From Tragulus kanchil (lineage: Eukaryota; Chordata; Mammalia; Artiodactyla; Tragulidae), in NCBI GenBank assembly GCA_022376925.1, contig JAIOJX010000032.1, positions 105,144,794 through 105,208,793 of the forward strand: DNA of 64,000 bases, given 5' to 3'. Within the stretch, counting starts at the first letter, position 1. Every line of letters starts with the position of its first letter. The position numbers were made by a program, and so were the translations under genes. Below are positions 13,195-24,110 of the stretch, one piece after another. Under the pieces are notes generated by a model. It had not been told where the DNA came from. It searched no databases and saw nothing but the letters and a program-made list of their open reading frames with translations.

Positions 13195-13345
13195 GTTGGG
13201 GGTTGAGGGGCGTGGCTCCTGTCCTTACCAGAAGCCTATTCGTCGAAAGGCATAAGGGCGGGGTGAAGGGCTGTCCCGGAAGTGAGGGGCGGAGTGGTGC
13301 CCTGACTTTAAATTTCCGTACACAAAGGCAGCCCAGCCCGTAGAG
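13195..13345 (+). promoter_or_regulatory. Candidate CpG-rich promoter of the SLC25A3-like retrogene
   Basis: GC- and CpG-rich block immediately upstream of the retrogene frame, in otherwise AT-rich surroundings. It holds a KLF/Sp-like GGGGCGTGG near 13207, GC boxes AGGGCGGGG near 13256 and GGGGCGGAG near 13286, and an ETS-type CCGGAAGTG at 13276-13284. The order and spacing suit a TATA-less CpG promoter. That it drives the retrogene is inference; no transcript evidence is visible. Confidence 0.45.
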
Positions 13346-13445
13346 CGAGTGCAGGTTGTCAGTAGAGCGACGGACCGGTCCCTCCTTCAGACCGTTGGGT
13401 TATCAAGCTCGCGAGGGGTGGGTGGGGAGTTCGGACACATGCGCA

Positions 13446-13463
13446 ATGGCCCGCGGTGCTTGA
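13446..13463 (+). other. Upstream ATG with five-codon uORF, likely near the ancestral start
   Basis: ATG at 13446 reads five codons to TGA at 13461. Another ATG at 13439 and one at 13521 share a different frame that stays open to 13663. All three precede the first ATG in the carrier frame (13657). The distance from 13446 to the VCDG codons is 70 bases, against 63 in the parental gene as recalled, so a net frameshift could separate the old start from the body. Confidence 0.4.
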
Positions 13464-13494
13464 GGGAGGCAAGAGCTCAGGCTGAGGGAAGTGT

Positions 13495-14517
13495 GTGCCT
13501 AGAGCCGGCGCGGCCGTGTGTGATGGTGGCGGTTACAGAGCCCTGCGGGCGAGGGGCACAGACCAACTCAAGGGCAGGCCTTGGGCCGCGGCCTTGGAGG
13601 AATCCAGCTACCAGTACGGCTCTACAAAGTACCTGCTGCTGTGCGGCCTGGGCGGGATGCTGAGCTGCGGGCTGACGCACACAGCCGTCGTGCCCCTGGA
13701 CCTGGTCAAGTGCCGCATGCAGGTGGACCCCGGCAAGTACAAGGGCATCCTGAGCGGCTTCGGCGTGGCGCTGCGGGTCGACGGGCTGCGCGGCCTGGCC
13801 CGAGGCTGGGCCCCGACCTTTCTGGGCTACTCCATGCAGGGCTTCTTCAAGTTTGGCTTCTACGAGGTCTTCAAATTCCGCTACGCGGAGCTGCTGGGCC
13901 GGGAGAAGGCCTACGAGTGGAGAACCGGCCTGTACCTCGCCACCTCGGCCAGCGCTGAATTCTTAGCCGACGTGGCCCTGGCCCCGATGGAAGCAGTGAA
14001 GGTTCGCATACAGACGCAGCAGGACTACGCCCGCACGTTCCGGGCAGCAGCCCCCAAGATGTATGGCGAGGAGGGCCTGCGGGCCTTCTACAAAGGCGTG
14101 GCGCCGCTCTGGATGCGCCAGATCCCCTACACCATGATGAAGTTCGCCTGCTTCGAGCGCATGGTCGAGGCGCTCTACCAGTACGTGGTGCCCAAACTGC
14201 AGAGCCAGTGCACCAAAGCCGAGCAGCTGGCCGTGACCTTCGTGGCCGGCTACATCGCCGGCGTCTTCTGCACGGTGGTGTCCCACCCTGCCGATTCCAT
14301 CGTGTCTGTTTTGAACAAGGAGAAAGGCAGCACGGCCTTCGAGGTTCTCCGCAAACTGGGGTTCAGGGGCGTGTGGAAAGGCCTGTTCGTCCGGATCATC
14401 ATGATTGGCACCCTGACTGCCCTGCAGTGGTTCATCTATGACTCCGTCAAGGTCTATTTCAAACTGCCTCGCCCTCCAGTCCCTCAAGCTCCCAAGTCCC
14501 TAAGGAAGCGGAAGTAG
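13495..14517 (+). CDS. SLC25A3-like: SLC25A3-like retrogene (mitochondrial phosphate carrier), start region damaged
   Basis: Intronless 340-codon open frame whose product closely resembles SLC25A3, the inner-membrane carrier that imports phosphate with protons for ATP synthesis. Three mitochondrial-carrier repeats are visible, with signatures PLDLVK (residues 67-72), PMEAVK (164-169) and PADSIV (265-270). Six hydrophobic helices lie near 46-66, 104-124, 145-163, 201-220, 246-264 and 298-316. The segment LSCGLTHTAVVPLDL matches the 3B splice form rather than 3A, so the parent transcript was probably 3B. The frame ends with TAG at 14515. Codon 1 is GTG, so this start only marks the open frame. 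A TGA lies in frame at 13483 and the first in-frame ATG is 13657 (residue 55), inside helix 1. Homology to the parent runs upstream to about residue 8 (VCDG versus parental VHDG), so the original start was lost by frameshift or is reached by an unseen upstream exon. Third codon positions are strongly GC, unlike the AT-rich flanks. The intact body suggests past or present constraint. Confidence is high for identity and moderate for coding status. Confidence 0.82.
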   Translation: MPRAGAAVCDGGGYRALRARGTDQLKGRPWAAALEESSYQYGSTKYLLLCGLGGMLSCGLTHTAVVPLDLVKCRMQVDPGKYKGILSGFGVALRVDGLRGLARGWAPTFLGYSMQGFFKFGFYEVFKFRYAELLGREKAYEWRTGLYLATSASAEFLADVALAPMEAVKVRIQTQQDYARTFRAAAPKMYGEEGLRAFYKGVAPLWMRQIPYTMMKFACFERMVEALYQYVVPKLQSQCTKAEQLAVTFVAGYIAGVFCTVVSHPADSIVSVLNKEKGSTAFEVLRKLGFRGVWKGLFVRIIMIGTLTALQWFIYDSVKVYFKLPRPPVPQAPKSLRKRK

Positions 14518-16732
14518 ACATGGATGGGAAGACGCCTGTGGCCACCGTTGGCCAGTATTTCGGTTTGGTGGGGGATTATGTTCAAATTATACTAGTGTGT
14601 AGGATGTTAACGTTTGTGGAGAGGTGACAACCTGCAGACCTAATTTTCTTTAAGTGGTCAATTCCTTCTTTTTGGCAGTCCAAGAGAACTGCAAGAGTTT
14701 CATTTGAGGGGTTGAACCATTATCTTTGGGGAGTTGACATGGTCGATTTAAACTGAATAGCTTTTCGACAGTTACAAGGAAAGAAACCTCTTAACAGGAA
14801 GTAACCTTAGGTGATTTACTACCTCTAGATGGTACCTCCTTTGATTCACCGTTCAGTGGAGATTGTCCAGGCATCACTACAGAATAGCCTACTGATGAGG
14901 TTTTAAGGTCAGCCCAACTATACGGCACAGAGAACAAAGTAAAATTCTGCTCCATGGTGTGCGTCTCAATAGAAATTGTGTGCCTATTGAATAGATGAAG
15001 GATTCGTTCCATATTTCCTGTTCATGTCCATTACAGGTAAAAATTATTAAAAGTTGAATTGTGACTTACATTGCCTGATAGCTTAGAAAGCATTCACTCT
15101 TTTCAAAGAGCATGACATGAGATCTGCATTTTCTCATTTGGCTTTGTCCTACTCTCTTCCTGATGTTGCTGATTAGAACATAGCTCGCTCCAGGAAGTGC
15201 TACAATTGGATCAATGTGGAAAACCACGATGAGATGAAGGGCAGGCTCTGGGAATAAATATGTAAAGAAAAGTCTCTGTTCTCTAAAGATTTCTTTTGTA
15301 CAACCCTGCTTTCAACAGCCTTACATCCAAAGACGCTCATACCACCCTGACGTTTAAACACACACACACACACGAAACCCTACACATTCCAACAAGTTTT
15401 GATTGAATATTAATGCTTTTGGTGATTTTGGAAGGAAAATAACATTTTTAATATAACAAATGTCAGTCATTAAATTTGGTAGATATTTCATTAATATTTA
15501 CAATGGTTGAGGTTTATAAAATTTATTTATGAAGTTATAAGATTAGGTAGCCTTCACATTCTGATTGAGGAAATTAAATGCCCTGCAGTGGTTCATCTCG
15601 CAAGGTCTATTTCAACTGCCTCGCCTCCAGTCCCTCAAGCTCCCAAGTCCCTAAGGAAGCGGAAGTAGACATGGATGGAAGACGCCTGTGGCCACCGTTG
15701 GCCAGTATTTCGGTTTGGTGGGGGATTATGTTCAAATTATACTAGTGTGTAGGATGTTAACGTTTGTGGAGAGGTGACAACCTGCAGACCTAATTTTCTT
15801 TAAGTGGTCAATTCCTTCTTTTTGGCAGTCCAAGAGAACTGCAAGAGTTTCATTTGAGGGGTTGAACCATTATCTTTGGGGAGTTGACATGGTCGATTTA
15901 AACTGAATAGCTTTTCGACAGTTACAAGGAAAGAAACCTCTTAACAGGAAGTAACCTTAGGTGATTTACTACCTCTAGATGGTACCTCCTTTGATTCACC
16001 GTTCAGTGGAGATTGTCCAGGCATCACTACAGAATAGCCTACTGATGAGGTTTTAAGGTCAGCCCAACTATACGGCACAGAGAACAAAGTAAAATTCTGC
16101 TCCATGGTGTGCGTCTCAATAGAAATTGTGTGCCTATTGAATAGATGAAGGATTCGTTCCATATTTCCTGTTCATGTCCATTACAGGTAAAAATTATTAA
16201 AAGTTGAATTGTGACTTACATTGCCTGATAGCTTAGAAAGCATTCACTCTTTTCAAAGAGCATGACATGAGATCTGCATTTTCTCATTTGGCTTTGTCCT
16301 ACTCTCTTCCTGATGTTGCTGATTAGAACATAGCTCGCTCCAGGAAGTGCTACAATTGGATCAATGTGGAAAACCACGATGAGATGAAGGGCAGGCTCTG
16401 GGAATAAATATGTAAAGAAAAGTCTCTGTTCTCTAAAGATTTCTTTTGTACAACCCTGCTTTCAACAGCCTTACATCCAAAGACGCTCATACCACCCTGA
16501 CGTTTAAACACACACACACACACGAAACCCTACACATTCCAACAAGTTTTGATTGAATATTAATGCTTTTGGTGATTTTGGAAGGAAAATAACATTTTTA
16601 ATATAACAAATGTCAGTCATTAAATTTGGTAGATATTTCATTAATATTTACAATGGTTGAGGTTTATAAAATTTATTTATGAAGTTATAAAGCACATTTT
16701 CAGTTTTCTGTAGCCTTCACATCTCTGATTGA
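14420..16732. repeat. Tandem duplication 6 (offset ~1150-1160), cuts the retrogene 3' end
   Basis: Copy A 14420-15580 and copy B 15581-16732. Both facing edges are degraded: 15533-15576 is a gapped version of 16683-16732, and 15581-15670 is a gapped version of 14420-14520. Confidence 0.93.
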
Positions 16733-17001
16733 GGAAATTATAAAATAAGTGAAATTCTGTGAATTAGAGATGTTTATAGATGTGAATGAGAAATGAACTT
16801 TAATATGATATTGATGTGATTAACCAAAATGTTACACAATTGCCCTAAAAACTTCTATTAAATTAAAAATTACAAACTTATGGTATGTTAATGTTTTAAC
16901 TATGTAATAATAAACTGCTTAGTGGTTAACATAAGTTTAAAAGTGCCTAAATGTGTTTGAACTGTCTGCATTGGATAATAAAGAATTTGGAGAAAAAAAA
17001 A
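14518..17001 (+). other. Retrogene 3' flank / possible 3' UTR
   Basis: AT-rich sequence after the carrier stop with no other gene. Half of it is a repeat of itself (14420-15580 versus 15581-16732). An AATAAA at 16977-16982 is followed 10 bases later by a run of nine A (16993-17001), which resembles the end of a polyadenylated transcript. Whether this is the retrogene's 3' end is unproven. A CA repeat lies at 15358-15373. Confidence 0.35.
15581..15668 (+). pseudogene. SLC25A3-like: Truncated second copy of the retrogene 3' end
   Basis: Repeats the last ~30 codons and stop of the retrogene (14420-14517), but with a ten-base loss after the TTCATCT motif and several single-base losses (for example AACTGCC for AAACTGCC, CGCCTCC for CGCCCTCC). 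It begins abruptly at a duplication junction and continues into a near-perfect repeat of the 3' flank. It is best read as a low-quality contig end, not a second gene. Confidence 0.75.
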
Positions 17002-19041
17002 TCAGAGCTTGTGAATGAGATGTGGTGAAATTTAGTGTTTCTAGTTTGTTAGGGGGGTGCAGGGATTATATGTTTTTACTGCTCCTTGACTTTTCCTAGA
17101 AAGCCCAGGTTTGTGGGGAAAAAAGTTCTCAAGGAAAGGGAATGATAAATGGGAATGGACATGGTCAAGAGGAGGGGTTTACTTAGCTTGGGTCAGCAGT
17201 TTTCATATTCAGTCCCTAAATTTTTGTTCACCTTTTTTGTTGTTGTTTGTGGTAGTTTACAAACGTCTTACTAAATAGGGACCATAGTAACTCACAATAA
17301 AGAACAAAGTGCAAGTTGAGAAACATAATGCAAGCTTAGAGTGATTAGGCATTTCCCCCACCCCCAGTTGCTATTCCTTTGGAACTATTTAAATTTCTAT
17401 TTGGTGTTTTACCTTGTCTGTAATTGCCACTCTGTGAAATCATCAGTATCTGTTAGAAAAGCCATAGTGTATGTCTGATATTGTTAGACATTTTATGTTC
17501 TGTAATTTCAATTTTTGAAATGGTCTCAGTTGTGAAAAATCTATGGAGTGATTACTTATAAATAATCAAATTGCAGAATACTTAAATACATTTAAATTAT
17601 TATTTTAATTATTTCCTGCAGCAAATCAGTGCCTGAGCTAACTTGAAGGGATTGATCAGCATAAAAACAATGCTTTTTAAAAAAATTTGTGGTACTGCAG
17701 TTTCAACAAGAGCCTTTATTCTATCACATTCTCTAATTTTTTCCTCTAATCTGTAGTACCTACAGCTAAAAAGGCTTGTTTGGGCTATTTATCGTTTCCC
17801 CCAGGTGGTGATTAAAAGTAGCTTTTTCAAGTATCTGAAATGAATTTCATGATAGAGAGCTGTAATCTCATCCATTGATCTGTCTTTTGAGAAGTGAATA
17901 AAGAGAGTAGGTAATGGAAATGAACTTTAATATGATATTGATGTGATTAACCAAAATGTTACACAATTGCCCTAAAAACTTCTATTAAATTAAAAATTAC
18001 AAACTTATGGTATGTTAATGTTTTAACTATGTAATAATAAACTGCTTAGTGGTTAACATAAGTTTAAAAGTGCCTAAATGTGTTTGAACTGTCTGCATTG
18101 GATAATAAAGAATTTGGAGAAAAAAAAATCAGAGCTTGTGAATGAGATGTGGTGAAATTTAGTGTTTCTAGTTTGTTAGGGGGGTGCAGGGATTATATGT
18201 TTTTACTGCTCCTTGACTTTTCCTAGAAAGCCCAGGTTTGTGGGGAAAAAAGTTCTCAAGGAAAGGGAATGATAAATGGGAATGGACATGGTCAAGAGGA
18301 GGGGTTTACTTAGCTTGGGTCAGCAGTTTTCATATTCAGTCCCTAAATTTTTGTTCACCTTTTTTGTTGTTGTTTGTGGTAGTTTACAAACGTCTTACTA
18401 AATAGGGACCATAGTAACTCACAATAAAGAACAAAGTGCAAGTTGAGAAACATAATGCAAGCTTAGAGTGATTAGGCATTTCCCCCACCCCCAGTTGCTA
18501 TTCCTTTGGAACTATTTAAATTTCTATTTGGTGTTTTACCTTGTCTGTAATTGCCACTCTGTGAAATCATCAGTATCTGTTAGAAAAGCCATAGTGTATG
18601 TCTGATATTGTTAGACATTTTATGTTCTGTAATTTCAATTTTTGAAATGGTCTCAGTTGTGAAAAATCTATGGAGTGATTACTTATAAATAATCAAATTG
18701 CAGAATACTTAAATACATTTAAATTATTATTTTAATTATTTCCTGCAGCAAATCAGTGCCTGAGCTAACTTGAAGGGATTGATCAGCATAAAAACAATGC
18801 TTTTTAAAAAAATTTGTGGTACTGCAGTTTCAACAAGAGCCTTTATTCTATCACATTCTCTAATTTTTTCCTCTAATCTGTAGTACCTACAGCTAAAAAG
18901 GCTTGTTTGGGCTATTTATCGTTTCCCCCAGGTGGTGATTAAAAGTAGCTTTTTCAAGTATCTGAAATGAATTTCATGATAGAGAGCTGTAATCTCATCC
19001 ATTGATCTGTCTTTTGAGAAGTGAATAAAGAGAGTAGGTAA
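16790..19041. repeat. Tandem duplication 7 (offset 1127)
   Basis: Copy A 16790-17914 and copy B 17917-19041; no differences were noticed by eye. It includes the AATAAA plus A-run of 16977-17001, repeated near 18104-18128. Confidence 0.92.
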
Positions 19042-19300
19042 AATCTTGAAAAACAAAGGCCATGTTTACATGTTAAACCACGCTGATACAGATATGAAAG
19101 AATCAAAGTATTAATGTTTTGAGTATCTTTCCTTGCTGTACAAGTATGTCTTTAGAACATTTTTCTTTAAAGGCTTTCAAAGGCAAGAATAATCACTGAA
19201 GTCAGACAATCACATTTTGATAGGCAACCATTCAATTAGAGTATGCTTGTTTTAGGTGGTCTTAAAGATCAATTTTTTTTCAACACTAAACTATTTCCTT
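17002..19300. other. AT-rich noncoding (duplication 7 unit)
   Basis: No gene or clear repeat family recognised. Confidence 0.5.
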
Positions 19301-21181
19301 TTCATATATTCATATGTTTTTAAAGTGTTGCAATTTTTATGTTACTTTTTGCTTTTACAGAGTTTTATTGTTTACAGATACATATAATCCTAGATTAGTC
19401 GTATGTATATCCATGGCCCACTCCCTCCTCCACCCCCGGCCCAGTCCCCCCCATCCCACCCCTCCAGGCCGTCGCACCATGCCCCTGCAGGATCCCCTAT
19501 TCCCACAGTGCAATGACAATAGCTATCTTTTTCACGTATGATAGTAGAGGTTACCATGTTACTCCCTCTATGCCTCCCACCCACTGCTCATTCCCCTCAA
19601 TGTCCATATGTCTGTTCTCATCAATTATTTCTTAAATCACAAGCAAAGAAGTGTTTGAAAGGAAATTTCCATATTTATAAAGTTTTGTTTTGTCTTCCTG
19701 AACGCTACCATTTAGATGGGTAGGCAAGTAAAGAGGGTACTAAAAGTGCAATTGTAGTTAAGGTTTGTTTGTATGAGTGTCCATTTTCATTGACATGTTT
19801 TGAGACCTTCAGAGAGAGAGCATATCCAAAATTTTAGAGGCAGTTTGCTAATTCTGCTATGCCCCAGTGAATAACACTATTGATCAACATCTATCATGTG
19901 CCAAGCATTGTGCTTATTAGCTCATGGCAGAAAGAGTCTCATGAGGAGCACAGCACATGGTCTCCACCCTTGTGGAGCTTACAGTCTAGTAGGAAAAATA
20001 ATTTATAGTTGGGCAAGATTAACAAGCTTATAATTTTTTCCTCTAATCTGTAGTACCTACAGCTAAAAGGCTTGTTTGGGCTATTTATCGTTTCCAGGTG
20101 GTGATTAAAAGTAGCTTTTTCAAGTATCTGAAATGAATTTCATGATAGAGAGCTGTAATCTCATCCATTGATCTGTCTTTTGAGAAGTGAATAAAGAGAG
20201 TAGGTAAAATCTTGAAAAACAAAGGCCATGTTTACATGTTAAACCACGCTGATACAGATATGAAAGAATCAAAGTATTAATGTTTTGAGTATCTTTCCTT
20301 GCTGTACAAGTATGTCTTTAGAACATTTTTCTTTAAAGGCTTTCAAAGGCAAGAATAATCACTGAAGTCAGACAATCACATTTTGATAGGCAACCATTCA
20401 ATTAGAGTATGCTTGTTTTAGGTGGTCTTAAAGATCAATTTTTTTTCAACACTAAACTATTTCCTTTTCATATATTCATATGTTTTTAAAGTGTTGCAAT
20501 TTTTATGTTACTTTTTGCTTTTACAGAGTTTTATTGTTTACAGATACATATAATCCTAGATTAGTCGTATGTATATCCATGGCCCACTCCCTCCTCCACC
20601 CCCGGCCCAGTCCCCCCCATCCCACCCCTCCAGGCCGTCGCACCATGCCCCTGCAGGATCCCCTATTCCCACAGTGCAATGACAATAGCTATCTTTTTCA
20701 CGTATGATAGTAGAGGTTACCATGTTACTCCCTCTATGCCTCCCACCCACTGCTCATTCCCCTCAATGTCCATATGTCTGTTCTCATCAATTATTTCTTA
20801 AATCACAAGCAAAGAAGTGTTTGAAAGGAAATTTCCATATTTATAAAGTTTTGTTTTGTCTTCCTGAACGCTACCATTTAGATGGGTAGGCAAGTAAAGA
20901 GGGTACTAAAAGTGCAATTGTAGTTAAGGTTTGTTTGTATGAGTGTCCATTTTCATTGACATGTTTTGAGACCTTCAGAGAGAGAGCATATCCAAAATTT
21001 TAGAGGCAGTTTGCTAATTCTGCTATGCCCCAGTGAATAACACTATTGATCAACATCTATCATGTGCCAAGCATTGTGCTTATTAGCTCATGGCAGAAAG
21101 AGTCTCATGAGGAGCACAGCACATGGTCTCCACCCTTGTGGAGCTTACAGTCTAGTAGGAAAAATAATTTATAGTTGGGCA
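18861..21181. repeat. Tandem duplication 8 (offset 1166-1170), chained to duplication 7
   Basis: Copy A 18861-20014 and copy B 20031-21181. The left edge of copy B lacks bases in an A run and a C run (TTTCCAGG for TTTCCCCCAGG). The ~18861-19040 segment occurs three times, counting ~17734. Confidence 0.92.
19868..19995. mobile_element. L2-like fragment (copies near 21035-21162 and 22230-22357)
   Basis: The pair of blocks CATGTGCCAAGCATTGTGCT and CTTGTGGAGCTTACAGTCTA resembles ancient L2. The triple occurrence follows the chained duplications. Confidence 0.45.
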
Positions 21182-23092
21182 AATGCTACAAAGAAGTATA
21201 GGGTATTGTATGTTGTTGTTCAGTTGCTAAGACATGTCTGACTCTGTGACCCCATGGACTGCAGTACTCCAGGCTTCCCTGTCCTTCACTATCTCTCCCG
21301 GAGTTTACTCAGATTCATGTCCATTGAGTCAGTGATGCTATCTAAATGGTGTTTGAGATGATACCTAGAGGATAAATAGGAGGCAGTCCAGCAAAGAGAA
21401 GATACACAGCACAGTAAGTACATTTCTCTTGAAGAAAGAGAAGTATTGATGGTTTTGAGGAACTGAGAGAAGTTCATTTTGACTGGAACTCTTCAGTTGC
21501 AGAATGATATGATGTGAAATGAAACAGGAAAAAAGGTAGACAAGAAAGGTAAGCATTCACTGCAGGATCTGGAGTTTTTATCAAGGATTCGAACTTAAGA
21601 GTGTTCTTCGAGCTACTGGAAAACTTCTGATGGACTACAAGCATGAAATGGCCTTCGAGTTGATGTGGGGAAAGAAATGGAGTAGAGAAGAGAGGTTAGT
21701 TAAGATGTTGTTGCAGTATCCAGGTGAAAGAATGCTAGCCTGGATGAAGATGATGACAAGTGGGATGTTAAAATACCATAAGAAGCCAGAAGGTGAAGAC
21801 AACTCAAATGTCTATCAGTGGATGAAGGGATAAACAGACTGTGATATTCACATGCAGGGGAATATTATTCAACCATAAAAAGGAACAAAGTACTGATATT
21901 GACATGCCCCCTAAAAACCATGTTACTCCTCTATGCCTCCCACCCAATGCTCATTCCCCTCAATGTCCATATGTCTGTTCTCATCAATTATTTCTTAAAT
22001 CACAAGCAAAGAAGTGTTTGAAAGGAAATTTCCATATTTATAAAGTTTTGTTTTGTCTTCCTGAACGCTACCATTTAGATGGGTAGGCAAGTAAAGAGGG
22101 TACTAAAAGTGCAATTGTAGTTAAGGTTTGTTTGTATGAGTGTCCATTTTCATTGACATGTTTTGAGACCTTCAGAGAGAGAGCATATCCAAAATTTTAG
22201 AGGCAGTTTGCTAATTCTGCTATGCCCCAGTGAATAACACTATTGATCAACATCTATCATGTGCCAAGCATTGTGCTTATTAGCTCATGGCAGAAAGAGT
22301 CTCATGAGGAGCACAGCACATGGTCTCCACCCTTGTGGAGCTTACAGTCTAGTAGGAAAAATAATTTATAGTTGGGCAAATGCTACAAAGAAGTATAGGG
22401 TATTGTATGTTGTTGTTCAGTTGCTAAGACATGTCTGACTCTGTGACCCCATGGACTGCAGTACACAAGGCTCCTCTGTCTTCTAAAATCTCCTGGACTT
22501 AGCTAAAATTCATGTCCATTGAGTCAGTGATGCTATCTAAATGGTGTTTGAGATGATACCTAGAGGATAAATAGGAGGCAGTCCAGCAAAGAGAAGATAC
22601 ACAGCACAGTAAGTACATTTCTCTTGAAGAAAGAGAAGTATTGATGGTTTTGAGGAACTGAGAGAAGTTCATTTTGACTGGAACTCTTCAGTTGCAGAAT
22701 GATATGATGTGAAATGAAACAGGAAAAAAGGTAGACAAGAAAGGTAAGCATTCACTGCAGGATCTGGAGTTTTTATCAAGGATTCGAACTTAAGAGTGTT
22801 CTTCGAGCTACTGGAAAACTTCTGATGGACTACAAGCATGAAATGGCCTTCGAGTTGATGTGGGGAAAGAAATGGAGTAGAGAAGAGAGGTTAGTTAAGA
22901 TGTTGTTGCAGTATCCAGGTGAAAGAATGCTAGCCTGGATGAAGATGATGACAAGTGGGATGTTAAAATACCATAAGAAGCCAGAAGGTGAAGACAACTC
23001 AAATGTCTATCAGTGGATGAAGGGATAAACAGACTGTGATATTCACATGCAGGGGAATATTATTCAACCATAAAAAGGAACAAAGTACTGAT
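20719..23092. repeat. Tandem duplication 9 (offset 1195-1198), chained to duplication 8
   Basis: Copy A ~20719-21896 and copy B ~21918-23092. Nearly identical except for a sharply divergent ~45-base patch inside a SINE/LINE fragment (21266-21313 versus 22464-22508). Confidence 0.9.
21212..21348 (-). mobile_element. BovB 3'-end / Bov-A fragment (copy at 22411-22541)
   Basis: CAGTTGCTAAGACATGTCTG, then GACCCCATGGACTGCAGTA and TGTCCATTGAGTCAGTGATG are antisense BovB 3'-terminal blocks. The two copies differ sharply in the middle. Confidence 0.7.
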
Positions 23093-23344
23093 ACATGCTA
23101 TTACTTGGATGAGAAAGAAGCCAGTCACAAAAGGTCACATATTACAGGGTCCATAGAGACAGAAATCAGATTAGTGATTAACCAAGGTTGAGATGAAGGG
23201 AATAGGAAGTGCTTATTTAATGGACATAGAGTATTTTTTTCCCTGGAGTTTGACAAAAAAGTTTGAAAGTGGAATGAGGTAGTGGTTGAATATTGTCAAT
23301 ACACTAAATGCCACTTAATTATATACTTTTAAATGGTTAATTGT
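22993..23344 (+). mobile_element. Old L1 3' region, sense (partial copy at 21798-21896)
   Basis: Contains the L1-typical AATGTCTATCAGTGGATGAA and GGGAATATTATTCAACCATA blocks. It is followed by a CHR SINE insertion and continues for about 40 bases after it. Confidence 0.6.
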
Positions 23345-23477
23345 TGGGGACTTCCCTGGCAGTTCAGTGGTTAAGACTCTGCACTCCCTATGCAGGGAAC
23401 ATGAGTTTGATCTCTGATCGGGGAACTAAGATCCCACATGCCACATGGTGTGGCCAAATTAAGTAAATAATAAAAAT
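23345..23477 (+). mobile_element. CHR-type SINE with 14-bp target-site duplication
   Basis: CTTCCCTGGCAGTTCAGTGG head, GGGAACTAAGATCCCACATG body, A-rich tail. Flanked by AAATGGTTAATTGT at 23331-23344 and 23478-23491. Confidence 0.88.
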
Positions 23478-23534
23478 AAATGGTTAATTGTATGTCAAGT
23501 GGATTTCATCTCATTGAAAAATAGCTGTCATGAG

Positions 23535-23586
23535 ATAGACTTGTAGGGTCTCAAAAGAGTCGGACATAGCTGCTAAACAGCAACAA
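23535..23586 (+). mobile_element. Bov-A 3' fragment
   Basis: AAAGAGTCGGACATAGCTG followed by an AACAGCAACAAC tail, the usual Bov-A terminus. Confidence 0.55.
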
Positions 23587-24110
23587 CATTGTGAGATACT
23601 TTATGCATAATAGTTCCAAAGTGGAAGCAACCCAAATGTCCATCAACTGATGAATGGATAAAAATGTTGTATATCCATACAATAAAAATGTTCACCATAA
23701 AAGGAGAATAAAGTACCATTTACCATAAAAAGAAATGAAGGGCTGAAATACATGCTACAACATGGATAAGCCTTGAAATCATTATGCTAAATGAAAGAAA
23801 CCAGACACAGCCACATGCTGTATGGTTCCATTTATATGAAATGCCCAGAATAGGTAAGCCAATAGAAAGTAGATTAGTGGTTACCAGGGACTGGTGTGGG
23901 GGTTGAGGGATGGAAGAGAGGAAGGAGAGTGACTGCTAATGGGTGCAGGGCTTCCTTTTGGAGTGATACAAGTGTTGTGGGGTTAGTGGTGATGGTGGCA
24001 CTATTTTGTGAGCATAGTTAAAAATCACTGAGTTACATACCTTGAAAGGGTGAATATCATGATATGTGAATTGTAATTCCATAAAGCTGTTATAAAAATA
24101 TCACAAGACT
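23587..24110 (+). mobile_element. Old L1 3' region, sense
   Basis: A second L1 piece covering the same part of the element as the one before (AACCCAAATGTCCATCAACT, GGTTCCATTTATATGAAATG, TAGTGGTTACCAGGGACTGG). Two separate old insertions therefore lie side by side. Confidence 0.65.

Noticed and set aside
13963..14487. 174-codon minus-strand frame opposite the retrogene
   Set aside because: It is the antisense shadow of a GC-rich coding region with few stops. No domain recognised.
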